In this document: one piece after another, positions 1 to 8,368 of the stretch
Layout: the number at the start of each line of letters is the position of its first letter
Numbering within the stretch: position 1 is the first letter of the stretch
From: Micromonospora echinaurantiaca
GTDB lineage: Bacteria > Actinomycetota > Actinomycetes > Mycobacteriales > Micromonosporaceae
Assembly (NCBI RefSeq): GCF_900090235.1
Contig: NZ_LT607750.1
Span: forward strand, 6,005,001-6,069,000
Direction of reading: 5' to 3'
DNA: 64,000 nucleotides
Notes under the pieces: generated by a model
What the model was told of the DNA's origin: nothing
Seen by the model: the letters and a program-made list of their open reading frames with translations, nothing else
Databases searched by the model: none
Translations under genes and position numbers: made by a program

Positions 1-324
1 GCGCGTGGCCGGGTCAACCCGGCCGGCTGGCCGGCCCCGCTGCGCAACCTGCTGGTGTACGCGCCGCTGGCGCTGCTGGTGCCGGTGATCCAGGTGGTGG
101 TCTACCTGGCGACCGGGCCCGGGGCGGCGAGCGTCGCGGCACTGATCTGCGGGCTGCCGATGCCGGCGGTGGCGTTCGCGGCCGGGTGGATCGGCACCGG
201 ACGGCTCTTCCCGGCCCGGCCGGGCCGGCGGGCGGACCGGACGACGCGGCTCGGCGCGCTGGTCTGCCTGGTCCCGGCGGTGCTGGTCACCGCCGGGCTG
301 CTGCTCGCGCTCCTCGCCGGCTGA
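1..324 (+). CDS. C-terminal part of an integral membrane protein (5' end outside window)
   Basis: The reading frame is open from base 1 and ends at TGA 322-324, giving 107 visible residues; the true start lies upstream of the window. The residues form about three hydrophobic segments (around LLVYAPLALLVPVIQVVVYL, AALICGLPMPAVAFAAGWI and LVCLVPAVLVTAGLLLALL) separated by an Arg-rich loop, so this is a polytopic membrane protein. It converges on folE. I do not recognise a family and assign no function. Confidence is in the coding call only. Confidence 0.7.
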   Translation, partial: ARGRVNPAGWPAPLRNLLVYAPLALLVPVIQVVVYLATGPGAASVAALICGLPMPAVAFAAGWIGTGRLFPARPGRRADRTTRLGALVCLVPAVLVTAGLLLALLAG

Positions 325-382
325 ACCGGCCCGGGCCGCCGAGCCGGCTGAACCGCGGCCGGGCCGCCGAGCCGGCTGGCGG
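316..382. repeat. Short tandem duplication across the stop codon of the first gene
   Basis: Two near-identical 27-28 bp units (316-342 and 343-370), each starting GCCGGCTGAACCG and ending GGGCCGCCGA, are followed by a partial third unit from 371. The first unit contains the TGA stop of the membrane protein, so the duplication repeats the end of the gene into the intergenic region. Confidence 0.7.
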
Positions 383-473
383 CCCGATCGTCGACCGGCG
401 GCCACGACGTCACCGGAGAGCACTCGGCCGGCCGCCCGCGGGACGCTGGGTCGGCCGGCCGGGTCGGCTCGGG

Positions 474-1037
474 TCAGCGGGGGATGATCAGGGCCATCGC
501 CTCGGCGCGGGACTTCGCGTCGTTCTGCAGGGTGCCGCGCACCGCCGAGGTGATGGTCTGAGCGCCGGACTTCTGGATTCCGCGCATCGCCATGCACATG
601 TGCTCGCACTCGAGCACCACCACCACGCCGCGCGGCTCCAGCTTGCTCATCAGCAGGTCGGCGATCTGCGAGGTGAGGCGCTCCTGCACCTGGGGCCGGC
701 GGGCGAAGACCTCGACCAGCCGGGCCAGCTTGGACAGGCCGGTGATCCGGCCGTCCGGCCCGGGGATGTAGCCGATGTGTGCGCTGCCCCGGAACGGCAG
801 CAGGTGGTGCTCGCAGAGGCTCATCACGTCGATGTCCCGGACCAGCACCAGCTCCTCGTGGTTGGCCTCGAAGGTGGTGCTGAGCACCTGGGCCGGGTCG
901 ACCCGGAGGCCGGCGAAGAGTTCCGCGTACGCGCGGGCGACCCGGGACGGGGTCTGCTGGAGGCCGTCCCGGTCCGGGTCCTCCCCGACCGCGATCAGGA
1001 TTTCCCGGACGGCCTTCTCGATCCGGCCGAGGTCCAT
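474..1037 (-). CDS. folE: GTP cyclohydrolase I (FolE)
   Basis: Converts GTP to 7,8-dihydroneopterin triphosphate, the first step of tetrahydrofolate synthesis in the cytoplasm. The 187-residue product has the family core. Zinc ligands are visible as Cys75 and His78 (CEHH) and Cys148 (ECEHMC), and the conserved stretches HIGYIPG and [21 protein letters not shown] are present. The gene lies downstream of ftsH on the same strand, as in other actinobacteria. The ATG at 1037 has GAGG six bases upstream. However, the same frame stays open with strong GC3 bias for about 45 codons further upstream, to the ftsH stop codon, without any ATG, GTG or TTG. The protein may therefore start earlier at a CTG near 1178. 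Confidence 0.95.
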   Translation of the reverse strand: MDLGRIEKAVREILIAVGEDPDRDGLQQTPSRVARAYAELFAGLRVDPAQVLSTTFEANHEELVLVRDIDVMSLCEHHLLPFRGSAHIGYIPGPDGRITGLSKLARLVEVFARRPQVQERLTSQIADLLMSKLEPRGVVVVLECEHMCMAMRGIQKSGAQTITSAVRGTLQNDAKSRAEAMALIIPR

Positions 1038-1174
1038 GGTGTCCTCGACCGGCCGGCCGGTGAGCTTGCCGCTGATCAGCCGGGCGGCGACGTAGTCGAG
1101 GGCGTCGTCGCCGTCGGGCTCGGTCGCGGACGCGGCCAGCCCCCGGTCGTGGGGGCTGGCCGCCGGGTCGGTGC

Positions 1175-3187
1175 TCAGTGCGTACCGTCCGAGTTGTTCG
1201 AGGTGCCGCCGACCGTCGCCTCGGCACCGTCGGCCTGGGCCTGCACCTTGAGCGCCTCCTTCTCCGCCGGGGTGAGCACCGGCGGCTCGGTGGAGGGCTG
1301 GCGCTTGCCGAAGCCGTTGTACGGCGCCATCGGCGGCCGCTTGGCCACCCGCGCGCAGATCCGGGCCATGTCGGCGGTGGAGAGGGTCTCCTTCTCCATC
1401 AGCTCCAGGACGATGTTGTCCAGCACGTCCCGGTACTCGACCAGGATCTCCCAGGCCTCGTCGTGGGCCAGTTCGATCAGCGCCCGCATCTCGGCGTCGA
1501 TCTCGGCGGCGACGGCGTCGGAGTAGTCCCGCTCGTGGCCCATGTTGCGGCCGAGGAACGGCTCGTCGCCGCTGGTGCCGTACTTGATCGCACCGAGCTT
1601 GGAGCTCATGCCGTACTGCGTGATCATCGCGCGGGCCAGCTGGGTGGCCTTCTCGATGTCGTTGCCGGCGCCGGTGGTCGGCTCGTGGAAGACCAGCTCC
1701 TCGGCGGCCCGGCCGCCGAGCGCGTAGGCCAGCGTGTCGACCATCTCCGCGCGGGTCTGGGTGTACTTGTCCTCGGTGGGCAGCACCAGGGTGTGGCCCA
1801 ACGAGCGCCCGCGGGACAGGATCGTCACCTTGTGCACCGGCGCGGCGTGCGGCAGCGCCCAGGCGACCAGCGCGTGCCCACCCTCGTGGTACGCGGTGAT
1901 CTTCTTCTCCTGGTCGCTCATCACCCGGGTCCGCCGCTGCGGACCGGCAATCACCCGGTCGATCGACTCCTCCAGGGAGTCGTTGGTGATCGCCCGCTGG
2001 TCCTTGCGGGCGGTGAGCAGCGCGGCCTCGTTGATCACGTTGGCCAGGTCGGCGCCGCTGAAGCCCGGGGTCCGCCGCGCCACCGAGTCGAGGTCGACGT
2101 CAGGGGTGAACGGCTTGCCCTTGGCGTGCACCCGCAGGATCGCCTTGCGGCCCTCCATGTCGGGGGCGTCCACCGGGATCTGCCGGTCGAACCGGCCCGG
2201 GCGCAGCAGCGCCGGGTCGAGGATGTCCGGCCGGTTGGTGGCGGCGATCAGGATGACCCCGCCCTTGGTGTCGAAGCCGTCCATCTCGACGAGCAGCTGG
2301 TTGAGGGTCTGCTCGCGCTCGTCGTGGCCGCCGCCCATGCCGGCGCCGCGGTGCCGGCCGACGGCGTCGATCTCGTCGACGAAGACGATCGCCGGGGCGT
2401 TCGCCTTGGCCTGCTCGAAGAGGTCGCGGACCCGGCTGGCGCCGACACCGACGAACATCTCCACGAAGTCGGAACCGGAGATCGAGTAGAACGGCACCCC
2501 GGCCTCGCCGGCGACCGCGCGGGCCAGCAGCGTCTTACCGGTACCGGGCGGGCCGAAGAGCAGCACGCCCTTCGGGATCTTGGCGCCCAGCGCCTGGTAC
2601 TTGGCCGGGTTCTGCAGGAAGTCCTTGATCTCGTGCAGTTCCTCCACGGCCTCCTCGGCGCCGGCCACGTCCGCGAACGTGGTCTTCGGCGTGTCCTTGG
2701 TGATCATCTTGGCCTTGGACTTGCCGAAGTTGAGCACCCGGGAGCCGCCGCCCTGCATCTGCGACATGAAGAAGAGCAGCAGGAGCACGAGCAGCGCGAT
2801 GGGCAGGAGGTTGACCAGCAGGCTGACCCAGATGCTGTCCGACGAGACCTTGGTGTCGGCCGGGCCGGTGATCCGGTTGTTCGCCTTGGCGTCCAGGACG
2901 TCGTTCCAGACCTGGTTGCCGACCTCGTACGGGAACTGGGCCTCGATCCGGTCGGTGGTGGTGTCGCCGAACTTGGCCTTCTCGGCCAGTTCGAGCTGGA
3001 GCGTCTGCTCCTTGTCCTGGAAGACCGCCTTGTTGATCTTGGCGGTGTGGAGCTGGTCGAGCGCCACCGACGTGTCCACCCGGTGGTAACTGGGACCAGC
3101 CGTGAAGAGTTGGCTGAGCACAACGGCGCCGAGGATGACCAGGATGATCCAGACCACCGGTCGGCGGAAGAAACGCGTACGTTCCAT
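1175..3187 (-). CDS. ftsH: ATP-dependent zinc metalloprotease FtsH
   Basis: Membrane-bound AAA+ protease that degrades misfolded and regulatory membrane or cytosolic proteins. The product is 670 residues from ATG 3187. It has two N-terminal membrane segments (about 12-29 and 118-141) flanking an extracytoplasmic domain, Walker A GPPGTGKT at 212-219, Walker B ending VFVDEID near 268-274, the SRH region ending RPGRFDR, and the zinc site HEGGH at 434-438 with Asp510 as likely third ligand. Length is normal for the family. A longer open frame extends upstream to 3550, but it is Arg/Pro-rich and lacks family similarity, so the start just before the first membrane segment (MERTRFF) was chosen. It lies between hpt and folE in the conserved order. 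Confidence 0.96.
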   Translation of the reverse strand: MERTRFFRRPVVWIILVILGAVVLSQLFTAGPSYHRVDTSVALDQLHTAKINKAVFQDKEQTLQLELAEKAKFGDTTTDRIEAQFPYEVGNQVWNDVLDAKANNRITGPADTKVSSDSIWVSLLVNLLPIALLVLLLLFFMSQMQGGGSRVLNFGKSKAKMITKDTPKTTFADVAGAEEAVEELHEIKDFLQNPAKYQALGAKIPKGVLLFGPPGTGKTLLARAVAGEAGVPFYSISGSDFVEMFVGVGASRVRDLFEQAKANAPAIVFVDEIDAVGRHRGAGMGGGHDEREQTLNQLLVEMDGFDTKGGVILIAATNRPDILDPALLRPGRFDRQIPVDAPDMEGRKAILRVHAKGKPFTPDVDLDSVARRTPGFSGADLANVINEAALLTARKDQRAITNDSLEESIDRVIAGPQRRTRVMSDQEKKITAYHEGGHALVAWALPHAAPVHKVTILSRGRSLGHTLVLPTEDKYTQTRAEMVDTLAYALGGRAAEELVFHEPTTGAGNDIEKATQLARAMITQYGMSSKLGAIKYGTSGDEPFLGRNMGHERDYSDAVAAEIDAEMRALIELAHDEAWEILVEYRDVLDNIVLELMEKETLSTADMARICARVAKRPPMAPYNGFGKRQPSTEPPVLTPAEKEALKVQAQADGAEATVGGTSNNSDGTH

Positions 3188-3617
3188 GCTGTCGTCGAGC
3201 GCCGAGACGCCCGCATCCTCCTGATCGACGTCCTGACCGTCTGAATGGTGTCGCCGCCGGGGGCGGCGCCGGGCCGCCGTGCGGGCCGGCCGCGACCCCG
3301 AGGCGCTAATCTGCCGCGCCGCGGTCATTCGACGGTACACCGTGCGCGCGAGAAGTGAGCTTGCGAGCCCCGCAGTCGCGCCCCATCGAGATCGACGAAG
3401 CACCCCGCGGCCGGGCCCGCCAGCCCGTGTCCCACACCCAGCGGAGCCCGGGCGATGGCCGGCGTGGCGAGGAGTCCGACCCGGGCCACCCGATCGCCCG
3501 GTCACGCGGTCGAGGGGCCGGGAGCGGAGCTGCCTCCGCGCCACCGGCATCCACGGTAGTCGGATCGGCTGGGAGTCCGCTGAACGTCCGCTCGACGCGC
3601 GCCGATACGAGCCGCGC
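3188..3617. other. Gene-free interval between hpt and ftsH
   Basis: About 430 bases upstream of ftsH with no convincing gene on either strand. It contains a small GC-rich hairpin at 3252-3268 (7-bp stem, GGG loop) and a degenerate plus-strand copy of the VSARSE-type repeat at 3342-3380. Arg/Pro-rich open frames here look like GC-bias artefacts. A promoter for ftsH is expected in this interval, but no confident -35/-10 pair was seen. Confidence 0.6.
3342..3380 (+). repeat. Degenerate VSARSE-type intercistronic repeat copy
   Basis: This 39-bp stretch matches the mini-ORF repeat at 22487-22530 (minus strand) with two substitutions and a 5-base deletion, sharing AGTGAGC and then TTGCGAGCCCCGCAGTCGCG. 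It lies on the strand opposite to hpt and ftsH and is not at a stop-start overlap, so it looks like a decayed or differently placed copy. Confidence 0.7.
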
Positions 3618-4193
3618 TCAGGAGCGGGCGTAGACCTCCGGCTTGAGCACGCCGACGTAGGGCAGCTCGCGGTAGCGCTCGGCGAAGTCGAGCCCGTAGC
3701 CGACGACGAACTCGGTCGGGATGTCGAAGCCGACGTACTTCACCGGGACCGGCACCTTGACCGCGTCCGGCTTACGGAACAGCGCCACCACCTCGACGCT
3801 CGCCGCCGAGCGCGACTCCAGGTAGCGCAGCAGCCAGGAGAGGGTCAGCCCGGAGTCGACGATGTCCTCGACCACGACCACGTGCCGGCCGGCGATGTCC
3901 CGGTCCAGGTCCTTGAGGATGCGGACCACCCCGGAGGAGGTGGTGCCCTGGCCGTACGAGGAGATGGCCATGAAGTCCAGTTCGGCGGGGGGCCCCTGTC
4001 GGCCCAGCGCCCGGGCGAAGTCGGCCATGAACATGACCGCGCCCTTGAGCACGCAGACGAGCAGGAGTCCGTCCTCGACGTGGGCGTAGTCCGCCGAAAC
4101 CTGCTTGGCCAGTTCCGCGGTCTTCTCGCGGATCTGCGCCTCGGAGATGATCACGTGGTCGATGTCGGCGTCGTACCAGGAGCCGTCAGCCAT
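3618..4193 (-). CDS. hpt: Hypoxanthine phosphoribosyltransferase
   Basis: Purine salvage enzyme that uses PRPP to convert hypoxanthine and guanine to IMP and GMP. The 191-residue product contains the PRPP-binding motif [13 protein letters not shown], the flexible-loop region SSYGQGT and the purine-pocket region [18 protein letters not shown]. The start ATG 4193 is preceded by AGGGG. An in-frame extension upstream to 4292 lacks homology and was rejected. The AT-richer patch at about 4264-4290 lies upstream on the minus strand and may hold its promoter. In many actinobacteria hpt directly follows tilS; here a small membrane-protein gene, a regulator and ggt separate them. Confidence 0.95.
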   Translation of the reverse strand: MADGSWYDADIDHVIISEAQIREKTAELAKQVSADYAHVEDGLLLVCVLKGAVMFMADFARALGRQGPPAELDFMAISSYGQGTTSSGVVRILKDLDRDIAGRHVVVVEDIVDSGLTLSWLLRYLESRSAASVEVVALFRKPDAVKVPVPVKYVGFDIPTEFVVGYGLDFAERYRELPYVGVLKPEVYARS

Positions 4194-4293
4194 GACCCCT
4201 AGCCTGCCGTACGCCGGACGGCCCCCGTCGGCGGGGCCGCCCCTTTTGGCGCGGTCCCGCCCAGGATTTTTACCGCAAAGTTGACCAATCACC

Positions 4294-4431
4294 TCAGCAG
4301 GTACCCGACCGCCACCGGCGACCGTTGTCGGTGGGCTTCCAGTCGGCCGAGTCCCGGCTGTCGGCGGTCAGGCCGGCCGCCGAGGCGGCGGCGAGGAGGA
4401 CGAGGAAGAGCAGGAAGAACAGGAACTCCAT
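4294..4431 (-). CDS. Small single-pass membrane protein (45 aa)
   Basis: A 45-residue product starting MEFLFFLLFLVLLAAASAAG, one clear membrane helix from residue 2 to about 20, followed by a short polar tail with TADSRDSADWKPT. Codon third positions are G/C-rich, and the helix-plus-short-Asp/Arg-tail layout resembles small actinobacterial membrane proteins. The ribosome-binding site is weak. It lies upstream of hpt on the same strand and diverges from the GlxA-type regulator. Function is unknown. The alternative is a chance frame, but the sharp hydrophobic/polar division argues for a real gene. Confidence 0.6.
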   Translation of the reverse strand: MEFLFFLLFLVLLAAASAAGLTADSRDSADWKPTDNGRRWRSGTC

Positions 4432-4581
4432 GGCGGCGCTCGCTTTCGCAGGTTTGCTGTCGGTTTCGCCGCCGGTGCGCACCGGACTGCACCTAGTCTC
4501 CGCCGGTCCGTCCGGGTCAGACAGTGGCAGGAATGCCACACAGGCTCGATTTCCTGCCACCCCCGGGGTTACCCTCGTCAC

Positions 4582-5544
4582 ATGCTGCGTACGGTCGCCG
4601 TCCTCGCCCTCGACGGGGTCGCCGCGTTCGAGCTGGGCGTCCTGGCCGAGGTCTTCGGCACCGACCGCACGGCCGACGGCTTCCCCGGTTACCGCTTCCA
4701 GGTGTGCAGCCCGGACGGCGCGGCGGTCTCCACCGCCTCCGGCTTCCAGCTGGTACCGCACGCCGGCCTGGGCCCGGTCGACGAGGCCGACCTGGTCGCC
4801 GTGCCCGCCCACCGGCACGGCACGAACGCGCCGCCGGCGGTGCTCGACGCGCTGTGCCGGGCCGCCGACCGGGGCACCTACCTGCTCAGCGTCTGCTCGG
4901 GAGCGTTCCTGCTCGGCGAGGCCGGCCTGCTCGACGGCCGCGACTGCACCACCCACTGGAAGTACGTCGACGAGCTGCAACGCCGCCACCCCACCGCCCG
5001 GGTGCAGTGCAACTCGCTCTACGTCCAGGACGGCCGGCTGCTCACCAGCGCCGGCACCGCGGCCGGCATCGACGCCTGCCTGCACCTGGTACGCCAGGAG
5101 CACGGCTCGGCCACGGCCACCCGGCTGGCCCGCCGGATGGTCGTCCCGCCGCACCGCGACGGCGGGCAGTCACAGTACGTCGAGGCGCCGATCCCCAAGG
5201 CGCCCGAGGCGCCCACCCTGGAACCGGTGCTGGAGTGGCTGATGGGGCACCTGGACCGGCCGGTGACGGTCGACGAGATCGCCGCCCGCGCCGGCATGGC
5301 CCCGCGTACCTTCGCCCGCCGGTTCCGCGCCGAGACCGGCACCACCCCGCACGACTGGCTGACCAACCAGCGGGTGCTGCTGGCCCGGCGGCTGCTGGAG
5401 GAGACCCGGCTGAGCGTGGAGGACGTCGCCGACCGGTCCGGGTTCGGTGACGCCGCCGCGCTGCGGCACCACTTCGCCCGCCGGGTCGGCGCCACCCCGC
5501 ACAGCTACCGCACCACCTTCCGCGACCGCGCCCACGCCAGCTGA
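4582..5544 (+). CDS. GlxA-type transcriptional regulator (DJ-1/PfpI domain plus AraC HTH)
   Basis: A 320-residue regulator with an N-terminal class-I glutamine-amidotransferase-like (DJ-1/PfpI) domain (about 1-180) and a C-terminal AraC-type double helix-turn-helix (about 215-315). The first domain has the nucleophile-elbow-like LLSVCSGAFLLGEAG and the DCTTHWKY stretch typical of this family. The second has AGMAPRTFARRFRAETGTTPHDWL and the closing SGFGDAAALRHHFARRVGATPHSYR. Members usually control amine or amino-acid catabolism genes; the effector cannot be read from sequence. It converges on ggt with a 10-bp gap and sits between genes that are adjacent in many relatives, suggesting insertion. 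Confidence 0.9.
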   Translation: MLRTVAVLALDGVAAFELGVLAEVFGTDRTADGFPGYRFQVCSPDGAAVSTASGFQLVPHAGLGPVDEADLVAVPAHRHGTNAPPAVLDALCRAADRGTYLLSVCSGAFLLGEAGLLDGRDCTTHWKYVDELQRRHPTARVQCNSLYVQDGRLLTSAGTAAGIDACLHLVRQEHGSATATRLARRMVVPPHRDGGQSQYVEAPIPKAPEAPTLEPVLEWLMGHLDRPVTVDEIAARAGMAPRTFARRFRAETGTTPHDWLTNQRVLLARRLLEETRLSVEDVADRSGFGDAAALRHHFARRVGATPHSYRTTFRDRAHAS

Positions 5545-5554
5545 ACCACCAGGG

Positions 5555-7198
5555 TCAGAAGCCGCCCATCCCCCCGTCGACCCGGGACTCCGACCCGGCC
5601 ACGTAGCCGCCGTCGGCCGTCCGCCAGATCGCCTGCCCGTACCCGAAGACGGCCGGCTCCGCCGCGACGGTGACCTCGTGGCCGCGGGCCCGCAGCTCGT
5701 CCACCGCCGCCCGCCCCTCCGCCGTGCCGACCAGCTCCGGCTCGACCAGCAGCGACCGGCCGGCGTGCCAGTACCAGCGCGGCGCGTCCAGCGCCGCCTG
5801 CGGGTCGAGCCCGCCGTCGAGGGTGGCCGAGACGAGCTGGACGTGCCCCTGCGGCTGCATGTGCCCGCCCATCACGCCGAACGGCCCGACCGGCTCGCCC
5901 TCCCTGGTCAGGAAGCCGGGAATGATGGTGTGGTACGGCCGTCTGCCCGGCCCCACCACGTTCGGGTGCGCCGGGTCGAGGCGGAAGCCGAGGCCCCGGT
6001 TCTGCAGCGCGAAGCCGTGCCCGGGCAGCACCACGTGCGAACCGAACGCCAGGTAGGTCGACTGGATGAGGCTGACCATCATGCCGCCGGCGTCAGCCGT
6101 GCAGAGGTAGACGGTGCCGCCGCGCTCCGGGTCGCCGGCCACCGGCTCGCCGGCGCGATCGGTGATCAACGCCCGGCGGGCGGCGAGGTAGCCGGGCGAG
6201 AGCAGCGCCGCGGTGGGTACCGGCACCAGGTCCGGATCGGCGACGTGCGCGTGCGCGTCGGCGAAGCCGAGCTTGACCGCCTCGATCTGCCGGTGCAGGC
6301 GGTCCGCCAGCGGGACGTCGGCCAGCTCCAGCCCGTCCAGCACACCGAGCGCGACCAGCGCGGCCAGGCCCTGCCCGTTCGGCGGCAGCTCCCACACCTG
6401 CTGGCCCCGGTAGCGCACCGGCACCGGATCCACCCAGCTGGAGGTGTGCCCGGCCAGGTCGTCGCCGGTGAGCAGCCCGCCGGTCCGGGCGGCGTGCCGG
6501 GCCAGCGCCTCGGCCGTCGCACCGCGGTAGAAGTCCTCGGACCCGGTCTCGGCGATCCGACGCAGGGTGCGGGCGGCGTCCGGGTTGCGCCACCGCTCCC
6601 CCGGCCGCGGCGCCCGGCCGCCGGGCGCGAACACCCGGTCGAACTCGGCGTACTCGGGTCCGGACAGCTCGGCGTGCGCGGCCACCCCGCGCGCCCAGGC
6701 CGCGGCCACCCCGGTGGAGACCGGATGGCCGTGCTCGGCGTACCCCACGGCGTCGGTGAAGAGGTCGGCGAAGGGCAGCCGGCCGAACCGGTCGTGCAGG
6801 TCCCGCCAGCCGGCCGGTGCGCCGGGGACGGTCACCGGCAGCCAGCCCCGCGCCGGCAGCGCCGGCCCGGCCGACTGGGCGCCGCCGAGCGCGGCCACCG
6901 GAGCCGCGCCCCGGCCGCCGGTCGCGGCGCGCACCGCCGCCAGGGTCAGCGCCGCGGGCGACCGGCCGGAGGCGTTCAGCCCGTGCAACCGCTCACCGTC
7001 CCAGACCAGGGCGAACAGGTCACCGCCGATGTCGTTGGACGGGGGCTGCACCACGGTCAGGGTGATCGCGGTGGCCAGCGCCGCGTCGACCGCGTTGCCG
7101 CCGCGCCGCAGCACGGCCAGGCCGGCCGCCGCGGCCAGGGGGTGGCTCGTCGCCACCGCGCCGTGCGGGGCGTGGAGCGGCTGTCGGGGGTACGCCAT
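5555..7198 (-). CDS. ggt: Gamma-glutamyltransferase / gamma-glutamyl hydrolase family protein
   Basis: Ntn-hydrolase of the gamma-glutamyltranspeptidase family, which cleaves or transfers gamma-glutamyl groups. The 547-residue precursor should self-cleave before the catalytic Thr of the GGTVYLC motif, at about residue 362, giving large and small subunits. Family stretches LRRGGNAVDAALA, NDIGGDLFALVW, LPPNGQG and FGVMGGHMQPQGH are present. No signal peptide is visible (it begins MAYPRQPLHA), which suggests a cytosolic enzyme, unlike secreted GGTs. It lies between hpt and tilS on the same strand. The substrate is uncertain. Confidence 0.92.
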   Translation of the reverse strand: MAYPRQPLHAPHGAVATSHPLAAAAGLAVLRRGGNAVDAALATAITLTVVQPPSNDIGGDLFALVWDGERLHGLNASGRSPAALTLAAVRAATGGRGAAPVAALGGAQSAGPALPARGWLPVTVPGAPAGWRDLHDRFGRLPFADLFTDAVGYAEHGHPVSTGVAAAWARGVAAHAELSGPEYAEFDRVFAPGGRAPRPGERWRNPDAARTLRRIAETGSEDFYRGATAEALARHAARTGGLLTGDDLAGHTSSWVDPVPVRYRGQQVWELPPNGQGLAALVALGVLDGLELADVPLADRLHRQIEAVKLGFADAHAHVADPDLVPVPTAALLSPGYLAARRALITDRAGEPVAGDPERGGTVYLCTADAGGMMVSLIQSTYLAFGSHVVLPGHGFALQNRGLGFRLDPAHPNVVGPGRRPYHTIIPGFLTREGEPVGPFGVMGGHMQPQGHVQLVSATLDGGLDPQAALDAPRWYWHAGRSLLVEPELVGTAEGRAAVDELRARGHEVTVAAEPAVFGYGQAIWRTADGGYVAGSESRVDGGMGGF

Positions 7199-7344
7199 GC
7201 GCCATGTCTACCGCCTTCCGGCGGCGGCCGCGGCCCCCGGTGGTCGCCGATCCGGCGGCACCCGCGGCCCCTGCCCGCCCACCGGCCCGACGGCGTTCTC
7301 CCGGTTACGGTCAGCGGCCCGGCGCGACCGCCGTCCCTCGGCGC

Positions 7345-8358
7345 TCACCGGCCCGGCGGCGCACCGGCCCCGGCAGCGCCGACGCGGGTCAGCCGGCCGT
7401 CGCGGCGGATCACCCGCAGGCCGCCGGGCAGGTGCGCGGCGCCCTGCCCGCGCCAGCCGGTGACCAGCGTGTCCAGGGCGGTCACGTGCCGGTGCGACAG
7501 CGCGGCCGGCGGGGCGCCCAGCTCACGGGCCCAGGCGTGCAGCACCCGACCGCGCACCGCGGGGGCCAGGTCGGCGAGCGCCGCGACCGACAGCCCGCCG
7601 GCGGGGTGACGGACCCCGGCGAGCGCGGTCGCGGCCAGGTCGTCCAGCGCGGCGTTGTCCGCCGCCACCAGCCGGGCGGTCCGGGCCAGGTTCTCCAGCA
7701 CCCCCGGCCCGAGCGCCCGCACCAGCGCCGGCAGCACGTCGGCGCGGACCCGGGCGCGGGCGTACGAGGGGTCGGCGTTGTGCGGGTCCTCCCACGGGGT
7801 CAGCCCGAGCACCGCGCACGCCTTGCGGGTCTGCTCCCGGCTCACCTCCAGCAGCGGGCGCAGCAGCGGCACCCCGGCCAGGTCCCGTCGGGCCGGCATC
7901 CCGGCCAGCCCGCGCGGGCCGGCGCCCCGGGCCAGCGCGAGCAGCACCGTCTCGGCCTGGTCGTCCCGGGTGTGCCCGGTCAGCACCGCCGCCGCCCGGT
8001 GCCGCCCGGCCACCTCGGCCAGCGCCTGGTAGCGAGCCTCCCGGGCGGCCGCCTCCGGCCCGCCGGGGCGGCCGGCCACCTCGACCCGGACCGCCTCCAC
8101 CGGGACGAACCCGGCGGCACCCGCCCAGGTCGCCACCGCCGCGGCCCGCTCCGCGGAGCCGGCCTGCAGGCCATGGTCGACGGTCACCAGGCCGGCCGAC
8201 CGGCCCAGCCGGGGTGCCACGAAGACGGTGGCCGCAGCCAGCGCGAGCGAGTCCGCGCCGCCGGAACACGCGACCAACACCGGCCCGGGTGGCAGGTCGG
8301 CCAGCGCGCGACGTACCGCGACCCGGATCGCGGCGACCGGCGGGGCGAGCGCGGCCAC
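7345..8358 (-). CDS. tilS: tRNA(Ile)-lysidine synthase TilS
   Basis: Attaches lysine to C34 of the tRNA-Ile CAU anticodon so that it reads AUA and accepts isoleucine. The 337-residue product has the N-type ATP-pyrophosphatase P-loop SGGADS near residue 35, VDHGLQAGS, LTGHTRDDQAETVLL, and the GLAGMPARRDLAGVPLLRPLL stretch typical of TilS. Length suits the shorter actinobacterial form. It lies 10 bp downstream of the metalloprotease-like gene on the same strand, in the conserved dacB-hydrolase-tilS-hpt order. Confidence 0.94.
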   Translation of the reverse strand: MAALAPPVAAIRVAVRRALADLPPGPVLVACSGGADSLALAAATVFVAPRLGRSAGLVTVDHGLQAGSAERAAAVATWAGAAGFVPVEAVRVEVAGRPGGPEAAAREARYQALAEVAGRHRAAAVLTGHTRDDQAETVLLALARGAGPRGLAGMPARRDLAGVPLLRPLLEVSREQTRKACAVLGLTPWEDPHNADPSYARARVRADVLPALVRALGPGVLENLARTARLVAADNAALDDLAATALAGVRHPAGGLSVAALADLAPAVRGRVLHAWARELGAPPAALSHRHVTALDTLVTGWRGQGAAHLPGGLRVIRRDGRLTRVGAAGAGAPPGR

Positions 8359-8368
8359 GGGTCGACGG

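Noticed and set aside
1178..3244. Long plus-strand open frame opposite ftsH
   Set aside because: It is the shadow of ftsH on the other strand; the residues are Arg/Gly/Val-rich with no family motifs and lack GC3 bias in that frame.
5447..7609. 720-codon plus-strand frame opposite ggt
   Set aside because: Opposite-strand shadow of ggt; composition is Arg/Pro/Gly-rich and no start signal fits.
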